A stretch of DNA of 6,157 nt from Campylobacteraceae bacterium. GTDB lineage: Bacteria; Campylobacterota; Campylobacteria; Campylobacterales; Sulfurovaceae. The translations under genes were made by a program, and so were the position numbers. Location: NCBI GenBank assembly GCA_027056615.1, contig JALUKJ010000459.1, forward strand, positions 1 through 6,157, read 5' to 3'. Below, piece after piece: positions 1-6,101 of the stretch. A model generated the notes under the pieces. The model made no database searches. It worked only from the letters and a program-made list of their open reading frames with translations, and was not told where the DNA came from. The stretch's first letter is position 1; each line of letters opens with the position of its first letter.

Positions 1-411
1 ATCTGTAATGGTGTTCCAAAATGGGATAAAAACACTACCTTTTACATAAACAGCTACAATAAACTCTCCATTATTACCCCAGAAGGTGAACATAGACAGC
101 TTAAAAACCCTAAAGAGATTAACCATTTTTGGCAATGGCTCTCTAAAACCCCACAAAGAGTTGGTGACAAAATAGACTTCTCTAAAAGTCCAACACTCAA
201 ACAGCTAGAGAAGCGTCTGTTAAACACAACTATCAAAATGGGCAATCGACCAGAGACCATAGAGAGCTTTGTAGAGTCTAAATATGGCATTAAAGTAAAC
301 GTAAAAAACCAAAAAGGAGAGGTTCGAGTTATTATAGACAAAGATACCAAAAAAGATAAACTCTTCTCTTTACATGAGGCACAAAATATTTTATTTAAGT
401 TGTTGATGTAG
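1..411 (+). CDS. C-terminal part of an unrecognised protein (5' end outside window)
   Basis: Frame 1 is open from the first base to a TAG at 409-411, giving 136 residues; the start lies upstream of the window. I do not recognise the family. The visible part is lysine-rich and looks soluble: there is no signal peptide or membrane segment. It holds a tryptophan-containing patch HFWQWLSKTPQRVGDKI, a probable helix KQLEKRLLN, an alternating strand-like stretch YGIKVNVKNQKGEVRVIIDKD, and a helical tail HEAQNILFKLL. The mix of tryptophan, glycine and charged residues with no internal stop, and codon use like that of its neighbours, argues for a real gene rather than chance; the reverse-strand ORF over 54-350 is its shadow. 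The gene converges on tamB, with 27 bases between the stops and no obvious terminator. No function is proposed. Confidence 0.75.
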   Translation: MCNGVPKWDKNTTFYINSYNKLSIITPEGEHRQLKNPKEINHFWQWLSKTPQRVGDKIDFSKSPTLKQLEKRLLNTTIKMGNRPETIESFVESKYGIKVNVKNQKGEVRVIIDKDTKKDKLFSLHEAQNILFKLLM

Positions 412-438
412 ATTCCATCTTAAAAAAGCTGACCAAAT

Positions 439-3400
439 CTATCTAAATCGTTTACGAAAGTAAATATCAATACTTTGTGACGGTACTGTTTTTTGATGGT
501 GTCCTATATCTACTTTAATATTTTTATTAACATCATACTCTAAAAGCAAAGAGTTACCCTCTTTTGAGTTTTCAATAATTACCATACTATTGTCACTCAC
601 CTTTTTACCAACTTGGATAGCATAGCCCTTTCCTGTTCCATCATCTTTAATAAGTACTCTATCTAAATCTACATCATAAGCTAAATCTCTTGCTGCTTGA
701 TTCATAATAAAGAGTTGAGCTTCACGTCCGAGTGAACCTTTACCCTTAGTTAGATTTGCTGTAGATACCCCCAAAAGTAGATAAGACAAAATATCTTTTT
801 TAGGTAAAGGTGGATTTGATGAAAAGGTTAATTTTGGGCGTTTAGCATTACCATGAATACCAATTGTAATTAAAATATCAGGTAACTCATAATTTACTTT
901 TAAATCCAATAGAGGGTTAATCTCTTTTGCTCCTCTAAAGACAATATTGGAGTCTACTACTTTAAATACTTTAGGTGGTTGTTCTACTCTACCTCTTATA
1001 TCTTTCACCTTTCCTAACATTCGTAGGGTTTTACCAAATTTTTTCTTTGCCTTTGTATCAACAGTAAATTTTAAATCAATATCACGTGTTTTATAATTTG
1101 CTTCAGGAGCAACAATGCTAACATCAATATAGGTATTTTGAAGGAAATCATCTTCCCCTGCCTTTTTCTCTTTGTCTTTTTTGGTAATAACAATCACATC
1201 ATTATCTTGCGATGGGTCGAGATATTTAGACTCATAAAATATTTTTAACTTATCTAAAAATAGATTACCTGTAATTTTTTTCTTTTTAAACTTTTGTAAA
1301 TAGTCAATATTACAACTTAAAATCACATTACCATACTTTGGGTATCCCAATGGTAATTTTGTTACTTTAAATTTTGCTTTTAAATTGTTACTATCACCTT
1401 TAGCTTTCACTAAAATATTTGGGTGCATATCTATTAATACATCTCTCTTTTTGCCCAAATATACTAAACCCTTTTGATTAAGATAGAAGCTCTTATTTAA
1501 GCGTCTATCTTTAAAGCCTCTTGTTTTAAAGTTAAACTTATTTAGGGTGAGTAACTCTTTATTATAGTGAGCATTTAAATCTAATGATTCAATATTGAAC
1601 TTTTCAAAAGCTATCTTTTTAGAACTAAGTTGTGCTGTTATAGACTCTCCCTTTAAATGAGCCTTTAATAGCAATGCACCATCTATCTCTTGAATATCAA
1701 ATGGGTAGAGCTTAGACAACTCTTTTTGCAATGCTTTTATGGAGTTGACCGATAGTTTAGCGTAAATATCTCTCTTTTTTAAATTACCACGTGCATTAAG
1801 CTTTAACTCTTTTGTCTTTAGTGAAGCTACTAATCCACTCTGATTGTTTTTTGCATCTATAGCTACTTTAAAGTTTTTATTTGTGGCTACTGCTCCTTTA
1901 ACTCTAAAATATTGAGTTGAAATTGTAGCATCTCCCTCTAAATTGGCTTTAATAAACTTTCCTTTTAACTCCTCAGGAACTTTTACAATTTTATCTATAA
2001 ATATCTTTTGAGTATGTAGCTTAAAGATATAGTGGTCATTGTCGCTACTTGTTGCTTTGAGTTTGAGTTTTGGAGAGTTTACCTTTATCAACAGACCATT
2101 AACTCCATTCTCTACATTAAGAGCTAGAGGTTGCAAACTATTTAGATTGACCCCAAATGCATTAAAATGTCCAACTTTTAGACTATTTTTAATATGCATT
2201 TTTTTAGGTTTTGTATAGTCTCCTGCAAAATGGCTCTTTAAATTTAGCCCCATATCTTTTCCATCAGAATCAACTTTAACCGACCCCTCAACATAATGTT
2301 TTTTAAGATTTAACACAACAGGTGACGCATGAAGTGTAATATTTGAGAGTTTTTTATCTTTTAAAAGCTTTGTTTTAGCATCAAGATTAATAGTTAAATT
2401 TTCTAATTTCCCCTTAGCTTTTAATTTAACTTTTGTCTCCCCTTGCATAGATATATTTTGCTCTTTTAGAAGAGGGTTAATATATTTGGAGTGAATATTT
2501 AAATTGGTATTACTACTTACTAACTCTAGACTCTCCTCTAAATCATTGTAGTTTAGTTTTGCATCTGCATCTACCTTACCATTTGCAACAGATGAACCAA
2601 AATCTGTTAATAGTTTAACATTAGTTGCACCACTAAGTGGTTTAGTTAGTCCATGAAGTCGTAAATGCCCCAATGTAAACTCTATATCATTCTGCTTTCC
2701 ATTTACACCTTTTAGTAGAGTATCAAACTGTATCTCTTTCATGCTTCCACTAGCTATTAGCTTTAGTGAGCTATCACCATCAATAGTAACATTTGACTCT
2801 TTTAAAATAGTATTTAAATAAGCTCCATGGGGTTGAAAATTAGATTTTAAATTAAAAACTAGAGTATTGTTAATATCTTTATAGTTCAGTTTAGAGTCTA
2901 AATTTACCTCTCCACTAGCAATAGAGGAGTCAAAAATAGTAAAAAGCTTGGCATCTATATCTCCATTAAGAGGTTCTGCATTTCCATCTAGTTTTAAATC
3001 TTTTAAATTTAACGCTAAATCGTTCTGCTTTGCTTTTAATCCCTCTATTTTAGTTTTAAAAGTTACCTTTTTCATACTGCCTTTTGCAAATAGTTTAACT
3101 AAAGGAAACTTCTCAATAGTAATATTTTGCTCTTTTAACCCTGCTAAGAGATGACTCTCTTTAGGTTTGAAATCTACATCTACATTAAACTTCAAAGAGT
3201 TATTTATATCTTCAATATTTAGTGAGGCTTTAGAGTTTAATTGTAAGTTACCAACATTGGAATCAATCTCTCCTTTTAGGCTATTTAAAAGATTTTTCTT
3301 TGCAATAGAGTAGTTTCCAAAAGTATTTAATCTTTTACTCTTAATCTTATACTCATTTTGTTGTAGAACTAATCTATTAATAACAACATTATACTCTATA

Positions 3401-4107
3401 TCTTCAAAATCACCATCAGCCTTTATATTTAAAATTGGGTTTTGCTCTAGTGTCACGTTTTGCTCAGACAAAAATCTATTAGCAAAATCCTTTTGAGCTT
3501 CTAAGGCTGTTTTTAGATTATAATGCTCTTTATTAAGATTTGCAACAATATCTCCCTTAACAACATTACTATCTACCCAAAGTTTTAAATCTCCTTTATG
3601 GTCATCTTTCATATCAGTTTCAAGGTTGTCAATATTTAGTTTTAAACCACTAACATGATACTCTTGATAGTCAATATTTTTGAGAGAGACAAAAGCATGA
3701 TTAACAATAACTTTGTCAAAAGGGAGTTCTGGTTTAGTACTATTTGACTCTGTGCTACCATTGCTATCAATTAGACTAGAGAGATAATCTTTATCTACCT
3801 CTAGACCATCTACAACAAGATTATCAATTTTAAGTACTCTACTCTGTAATGCTCTTAAATCAACCTTTAGGCTTAACTCTTTTAATTTGACATCATTACT
3901 ATAGTTTACATTTGTAAGTTTAAATCCTGTAAGAAATCCACCCTCTAATTTATCATAACTCACCCCATATTTTGATAATGGTTCTTTAAGAAGTTGCATA
4001 AAAGGAGATGGTGTCTCTAGTAAAAATAAGAGTCCAATAGACAAAAATAGTATAAGCAATATAAGCCACGTTAACAGCTTATAAAATAGTGAAGTTAGTT
4101 TTATCAA
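439..4107 (-). CDS. tamB: TamB: inner-membrane-anchored translocation and assembly module subunit (DUF490 family)
   Basis: TamB forms a long periplasmic beta-sheet groove, anchored in the inner membrane and reaching TamA in the outer membrane. The family is linked to barrel-protein assembly and, with the AsmA-like relatives YhdP and YdbH, to phospholipid transport. Seen here: an N-terminal signal-anchor (residues about 8-30, very leucine/isoleucine-rich, no obvious cleavage site); a Ser/Asn/Thr-rich linker at 114-124; thousands of bases of alternating beta-strand pattern with about four tandem repeats of 111 residues (215-660); a charged insertion at 976-987; and the conserved C-terminal DUF490 region, with NPLLDLKVNYELPDILITI, then PKLTFSSNPPLPKKDILSYL, and a final strand ending YFRKRFR. 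The length of 1222 is close to E. coli TamB (about 1260). The start is TTG, chosen because the next Met (37) would delete the anchor, because a TAGGA Shine-Dalgarno sits 8 bases upstream, and because it overlaps the tamA stop by 4 bases. Family assignment is firm; substrate is not shown. Confidence 0.95.
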   Translation of the reverse strand: MIKLTSLFYKLLTWLILLILFLSIGLLFLLETPSPFMQLLKEPLSKYGVSYDKLEGGFLTGFKLTNVNYSNDVKLKELSLKVDLRALQSRVLKIDNLVVDGLEVDKDYLSSLIDSNGSTESNSTKPELPFDKVIVNHAFVSLKNIDYQEYHVSGLKLNIDNLETDMKDDHKGDLKLWVDSNVVKGDIVANLNKEHYNLKTALEAQKDFANRFLSEQNVTLEQNPILNIKADGDFEDIEYNVVINRLVLQQNEYKIKSKRLNTFGNYSIAKKNLLNSLKGEIDSNVGNLQLNSKASLNIEDINNSLKFNVDVDFKPKESHLLAGLKEQNITIEKFPLVKLFAKGSMKKVTFKTKIEGLKAKQNDLALNLKDLKLDGNAEPLNGDIDAKLFTIFDSSIASGEVNLDSKLNYKDINNTLVFNLKSNFQPHGAYLNTILKESNVTIDGDSSLKLIASGSMKEIQFDTLLKGVNGKQNDIEFTLGHLRLHGLTKPLSGATNVKLLTDFGSSVANGKVDADAKLNYNDLEESLELVSSNTNLNIHSKYINPLLKEQNISMQGETKVKLKAKGKLENLTINLDAKTKLLKDKKLSNITLHASPVVLNLKKHYVEGSVKVDSDGKDMGLNLKSHFAGDYTKPKKMHIKNSLKVGHFNAFGVNLNSLQPLALNVENGVNGLLIKVNSPKLKLKATSSDNDHYIFKLHTQKIFIDKIVKVPEELKGKFIKANLEGDATISTQYFRVKGAVATNKNFKVAIDAKNNQSGLVASLKTKELKLNARGNLKKRDIYAKLSVNSIKALQKELSKLYPFDIQEIDGALLLKAHLKGESITAQLSSKKIAFEKFNIESLDLNAHYNKELLTLNKFNFKTRGFKDRRLNKSFYLNQKGLVYLGKKRDVLIDMHPNILVKAKGDSNNLKAKFKVTKLPLGYPKYGNVILSCNIDYLQKFKKKKITGNLFLDKLKIFYESKYLDPSQDNDVIVITKKDKEKKAGEDDFLQNTYIDVSIVAPEANYKTRDIDLKFTVDTKAKKKFGKTLRMLGKVKDIRGRVEQPPKVFKVVDSNIVFRGAKEINPLLDLKVNYELPDILITIGIHGNAKRPKLTFSSNPPLPKKDILSYLLLGVSTANLTKGKGSLGREAQLFIMNQAARDLAYDVDLDRVLIKDDGTGKGYAIQVGKKVSDNSMVIIENSKEGNSLLLEYDVNKNIKVDIGHHQKTVPSQSIDIYFRKRFR
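2128..3465 (-). repeat. Tandem repeat of about 111 residues (333 bp) within tamB
   Basis: Four copies begin with the mark E-(Q/S)-N-(I/V)-(T/S) at TamB residues 215, 326, 437 and 549, so the spacings are 111, 111 and 112 residues. Each mark is preceded by a short probable helix: DFANRFLS, SHLLAGLK, AYLNTILK, KYINPLLK. Copies two and three align without gaps; by eye about 41 of the first 87 positions are identical, with shared blocks GSMK, KQND, L-x-L-x-G, PL-x-G, SS-x-A-x-G and KLNY-x-D. Copy one is weaker and copy four keeps mainly its first third. A more degenerate copy may precede them, since DYLSSLIDSN at about 107-116 resembles the helix plus mark. At DNA level only short identical runs remain, so the duplication is old. 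Confidence 0.85.
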
Positions 4108-5798
4108 AATACCTGTCCTATTCCTAAATGAAGTGCAAAACCACCCTCAATAGGGTAACCAATATCTAACCGTAAAGGTCCAATAACCGAAAGATAACGA
4201 ACTCCTACTCCATAAGCATTATACCACTTTCCTGAAAAATCATTAACCTCTTGAGATAGTTTTGATGAGTCAAAAAAGCCAACCACACTAAATAGGTCAG
4301 TAAGATAGTAGCGTGACTCAAAAGAGGCATCTATCATACTCAATCCACCAATAGGATACCCCCCTAAATGTTGACCCAAATCACGATACTCATACCCACG
4401 GTTACTCATAGCTCCTCCCAAAAAGAAGTGTTTAAATGGTGGTGTAGGCTCTGAGACACTTCCTGCTTTAACTTTTCCTGCAAAAACCATTGGTTTAAAC
4501 TCTTTAATATATCTTGCTTCACCCATTATCTTTAGGTAATCAATCTCTGAACCTATCTGTTTCATTGACTTTTCTACATATAATGAAGTAAAATAACCAT
4601 TTTTAGCATCAAGTGGAGAATCACGTTTGTCAATCTCTACCCTATAAAATAGTGAATTAATAAGATAATTACCTACTAAAAAGCTAGGAATATTTGTATC
4701 TATCTGGGAGTGTTCCATCTGAAATCCAAAGTAGTGTTCTAACCCAATTAGTGACTTTCCAAAAGTAACACGTTCGGTAAATAGGTTCTCAATATAAGAG
4801 TCATAATCCCATTTTGAGTATGAGAGTTCATTTAAAAAACTAAAACGTCCAAGCAGTGGAGTCTTAACCCAAGGGTCATAAAAAGAAGTTCCTATCTCAT
4901 ACCCTCTCTGTGAAAGATGAGACAAAGCCTTAAACTCTCGTAAATTTCCAAAAAAGTTATGGTCAATATACTCTATTCCAGCTCTAGCTCCATCTTCTGT
5001 ATCGTATCCTATATTTGAAGCAAACTCTTTTGTTTTTCCCTCTTTTAATTTTATATCAATAGGAGCTTTCCCATCACTGTTGTTAAGGTCTGCCTCCATA
5101 CTAATTTTCTCAAAAACACCCAACTGATAGATATTTTCATAGCTCTCTTCAAGTTTTAACACATTGTATAGTTCACCCTCTTTATAGACTATCTGCTCCT
5201 TTATCAGTTCATTGTCAATTTGAGAGGAGTTATTTATCTCTGTTGTAGAGAAGTAGCGTTTTCCACCTTTATCAACAGAGATATTCACATCAACCCTATA
5301 ATCATCTAAATCAACATAAGCTTTTGCATCCATTTTATAAGCAGGGTAACCATGTTGCTCTAAAAAGTCAACTATACTCTTTTTGGTATCAGTAAAATCA
5401 ACCGTTCTAAAACGTTCACCCTTTTTTAAATGAGATAAACTTTCAAACTCTTTAGCTAAAGTGATTGAAGCTATTTTAATAGGTTGATTTTTTTGAATCT
5501 TTAAAATAATTGTATTATTATGAGTTGTAGCAGAAATTTTAGCATGATAATACCCCATACTCTTTGCATACTTCTCCAAACTCTCTTTAAAGAGTTTTAT
5601 CTGACTCTCTTCAAAAGTAGGATTAGACTTCCAAATTTTATAAATAGGTGGATAGTCAATATGACAAACCTTAAGTAGTGTTGCTCTGTCAAACTCCCCA
5701 ATAACAGTATCAATATCACCTATAAATTTTATTTCTGTAAAAGTTTTTGAGTATAAAAATGTAAATATAAAAAGTAAAAGTATTAAAAGTTTTTTCAT
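4104..5798 (-). CDS. tamA: TamA: BamA/Omp85-family outer-membrane barrel with three POTRA-type domains
   Basis: TamA is the outer-membrane partner of TamB. Omp85-family barrels help insert and fold other beta-barrel proteins, and the POTRA domains contact periplasmic partners. Seen here: a signal peptide (MKK followed by a leucine/isoleucine/phenylalanine core, cleavage probably near residue 18, LYS-KTF); three POTRA-like segments at about 19-104, 105-176 and 178-253; and a barrel from about 257 to 564. Family marks in the barrel are the IDKRDSPLDAKNGYF stretch (389-403), the loop-6 motif FFLGGAMSNRGYEYRD with R467-G468-Y469, the GPLRLDIGYP block at 540-549, and a last strand LHLGIGQVF ending in phenylalanine, the usual C-terminal beta signal. 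The length matches TamA (E. coli about 577) rather than five-POTRA BamA (about 800), and the next gene is tamB. It is first in the operon. The ATG at 5798 has no Shine-Dalgarno in front of it, but the signal peptide fixes this start. Confidence 0.93.
   Translation of the reverse strand: MKKLLILLLFIFTFLYSKTFTEIKFIGDIDTVIGEFDRATLLKVCHIDYPPIYKIWKSNPTFEESQIKLFKESLEKYAKSMGYYHAKISATTHNNTIILKIQKNQPIKIASITLAKEFESLSHLKKGERFRTVDFTDTKKSIVDFLEQHGYPAYKMDAKAYVDLDDYRVDVNISVDKGGKRYFSTTEINNSSQIDNELIKEQIVYKEGELYNVLKLEESYENIYQLGVFEKISMEADLNNSDGKAPIDIKLKEGKTKEFASNIGYDTEDGARAGIEYIDHNFFGNLREFKALSHLSQRGYEIGTSFYDPWVKTPLLGRFSFLNELSYSKWDYDSYIENLFTERVTFGKSLIGLEHYFGFQMEHSQIDTNIPSFLVGNYLINSLFYRVEIDKRDSPLDAKNGYFTSLYVEKSMKQIGSEIDYLKIMGEARYIKEFKPMVFAGKVKAGSVSEPTPPFKHFFLGGAMSNRGYEYRDLGQHLGGYPIGGLSMIDASFESRYYLTDLFSVVGFFDSSKLSQEVNDFSGKWYNAYGVGVRYLSVIGPLRLDIGYPIEGGFALHLGIGQVF
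4111..4120 (-). promoter_or_regulatory. Ribosome binding site for tamB inside the end of tamA
   Basis: Read on the minus strand the bases are TAGGACAGGT, with TAGGA ending 8 bases before the TTG start of tamB. It lies within the last codons of tamA. Together with the TTGA overlap it supports TTG as the start and suggests that ribosomes finishing tamA re-initiate on tamB. Confidence 0.7.
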
Positions 5799-5805
5799 AA
5801 AAGGA

Positions 5806-5834
5806 ATTTTAGCATACTAATGTGAAAAAAGTAA
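5806..5834 (-). promoter_or_regulatory. Putative tamA-tamB operon promoter immediately upstream of the tamA ATG
   Basis: On the minus strand an extended -10, TGC-TAAAAT, occupies 5814-5806. A weak -35-like TTACTT at 5834-5829 sits 17 bases upstream of it. The -10 ends only 7 bases before the A of the tamA ATG at 5798, so transcription would begin at or next to the start codon. No Shine-Dalgarno lies between, the sequence being the pyrimidine-rich TCCTTTT. An alternative minus-strand -10, TATTAT at 5853-5848, would give a leader of about 40 bases. This is a prediction from motif and spacing only. Confidence 0.45.
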
Positions 5835-5846
5835 TTTTTTTGAGGT

Positions 5847-5852
5847 TATAAT
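5847..5852 (+). promoter_or_regulatory. Perfect -10 box TATAAT, possible second rightward promoter
   Basis: TATAAT matches the consensus exactly, but there is no -35 match 17 bases upstream, where the sequence is A-rich. Transcription would begin near 5858-5861, directly at the first arm of the inverted repeat at 5859-5896. The same bases read on the minus strand contain TATTAT, so the site could also fire leftward into tamA. In this AT-rich region a chance match is quite possible. Confidence 0.35.
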
Positions 5853-5858
5853 ACCCCA

Positions 5859-5896
5859 CTACACTTTAGACAAAAAAAGGAAGATTTAGAGTGTAG
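5859..5896. repeat. Inverted repeat CTACACT...AGTGTAG, possible RNA hairpin
   Basis: The outer 7 bases CTACACT (5859-5865) and AGTGTAG (5890-5896) are perfectly complementary. As rightward RNA the stem extends to 12 pairs (5859-5870 with 5885-5896) if two G-U pairs are allowed, closing a purine-rich loop of 14 bases (5871-5884) that contains AAGGAAG. It lies right after a TATAAT box. No run of T follows on either strand, so it is not a standard terminator. It could be a leader hairpin, part of a small RNA, or an operator. Confidence 0.5.
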
Positions 5897-5900
5897 TCCT

Positions 5901-5918
5901 ATTAACTATATGGTTAAT
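5901..5918. repeat. Short operator-like palindrome ATTAAC-N6-GTTAAT
   Basis: Two perfect 6-base arms (5901-5906 and 5913-5918) are separated by 6 bases, giving an 18-base dyad typical in size of a dimeric repressor or activator site. It sits between the two promoter areas. No regulator can be named, and an AT-rich dyad of this size may arise by chance. Confidence 0.35.
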
Positions 5919-5942
5919 TATAAAGTTTGTATGCTTAAAATA

Positions 5943-5976
5943 TTTTATAATTAAAATACTAAGATTAATTATAAAA
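5943..5976. repeat. Perfect 12-base inverted repeat upstream of the rightward promoter, with a third copy at 5914-5924
   Basis: TTTTATAATTAA at 5943-5954 and its exact complement TTAATTATAAAA at 5965-5976 are separated by 10 bases, so the arm centres are 22 bases apart, about two helical turns. The 11-base core TTAATTATAAA occurs a third time at 5914-5924, 51 bases before the copy at 5965. The proximal arm ends 11 bases before the -35 box at 5988, a usual place for an activator site or an AT-rich UP element. The exact complementarity is seen; the binding role is inferred. Confidence 0.5.
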
Positions 5977-5987
5977 ATTAAATTAAA

Positions 5988-6016
5988 TTGACTTTTAAAT
6001 CAAAAAAGTATATACT
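5988..6016 (+). promoter_or_regulatory. Sigma-70-type promoter for the gene starting at 6102
   Basis: TTGACT at 5988-5993 and TATACT at 6011-6016 each match consensus at five of six bases and are 17 bases apart, the preferred spacing. AT-rich sequence lies directly upstream. The expected transcription start is about 6022-6025, giving a leader of roughly 77-80 bases before the ATG at 6102 and placing the first transcribed bases at the foot of the hairpin at 6024-6067. Confidence 0.7.
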
Positions 6017-6023
6017 GTAAACC

Positions 6024-6067
6024 TAAATATAGGAAGCTGAAAACTTTAAGTTTTCTAGCTATATTTA
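6024..6067 (+). ncRNA. Strong hairpin at the 5' end of the rightward mRNA leader
   Basis: The stem has three blocks in order: TAAATAT (6024-6030) with ATATTTA (6061-6067), AGCT (6035-6038) with AGCT (6057-6060), and GAAAACT (6039-6045) with AGTTTTC (6049-6055), closed by a TTA loop. It gives 18 Watson-Crick pairs with a 4-base bulge AGGA at 6031-6034 and a single T bulge at 6056. It starts at the predicted transcription start and leaves the Shine-Dalgarno (AAGG at 6088-6091) free. A 5'-terminal stem of this kind commonly protects mRNA from decay; attenuation is less likely because no uninterrupted T run follows. Confidence 0.6.
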
Positions 6068-6101
6068 AATATTTATATTCAATAGATAAGGTAATAGTAA
6101 A

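Larger units (their letters stand above)
5799..6101. other. Divergent intergenic region between tamA and the rightward exported-protein gene
   Basis: These 303 bases hold no credible gene. They are much richer in A and T than the flanking genes and contain putative promoters for both directions, four inverted repeats at about 5859-5896, 5901-5918, 5943-5976 and 6024-6067, and three copies of an 11-base word (TTAATTATAAA or its complement). The individual elements are listed separately. The region is the only substantial regulatory space in the window. Confidence 0.85.

Noticed and set aside
54..350. Minus-strand ORF of 98 codons
   Set aside because: It lies wholly opposite the open plus-strand frame of the partial gene at 1-411, which runs uninterrupted to the window edge and has more protein-like composition. 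The reverse reading is serine-, leucine- and phenylalanine-rich, as expected for the complement of lysine/glutamate codons.
2948..3154. Plus-strand ORF of 68 codons
   Set aside because: It is antisense to the repeat region of tamB, is phenylalanine/serine-rich as expected from the complement of lysine/leucine codons, and has no supporting ribosome binding site or promoter that I can see.
4104..5798. Reading the barrel gene as BamA
   Set aside because: Its length (564) and room for only three POTRA domains do not fit five-POTRA BamA, and it is coupled to tamB. TamA is the simpler call, although in this phylum the boundary between the two families cannot be settled without a phylogeny.
5878..5896. 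Minimal start-stop ORF (AGGAAG then GTG TAG) inside the inverted repeat
   Set aside because: A Shine-Dalgarno-like sequence is followed by GTG and immediately TAG, but nothing else supports it; it is easily explained by chance in a purine-rich loop next to the AGTGTAG arm.
6061..6072. Perfect 12-base palindrome ATATTTAAATAT
   Set aside because: It is pure A/T in a very AT-rich leader and overlaps the 3' arm of the larger hairpin, so a separate role is not supported.
5799..6101. CRISPR array, tRNA, riboswitch or mobile-element end in the intergenic region
   Set aside because: There are no regularly spaced direct repeats of suitable length, no cloverleaf, no recognisable riboswitch core and no transposase or terminal repeats with target duplications; the repeats present are short, AT-rich and promoter-associated.
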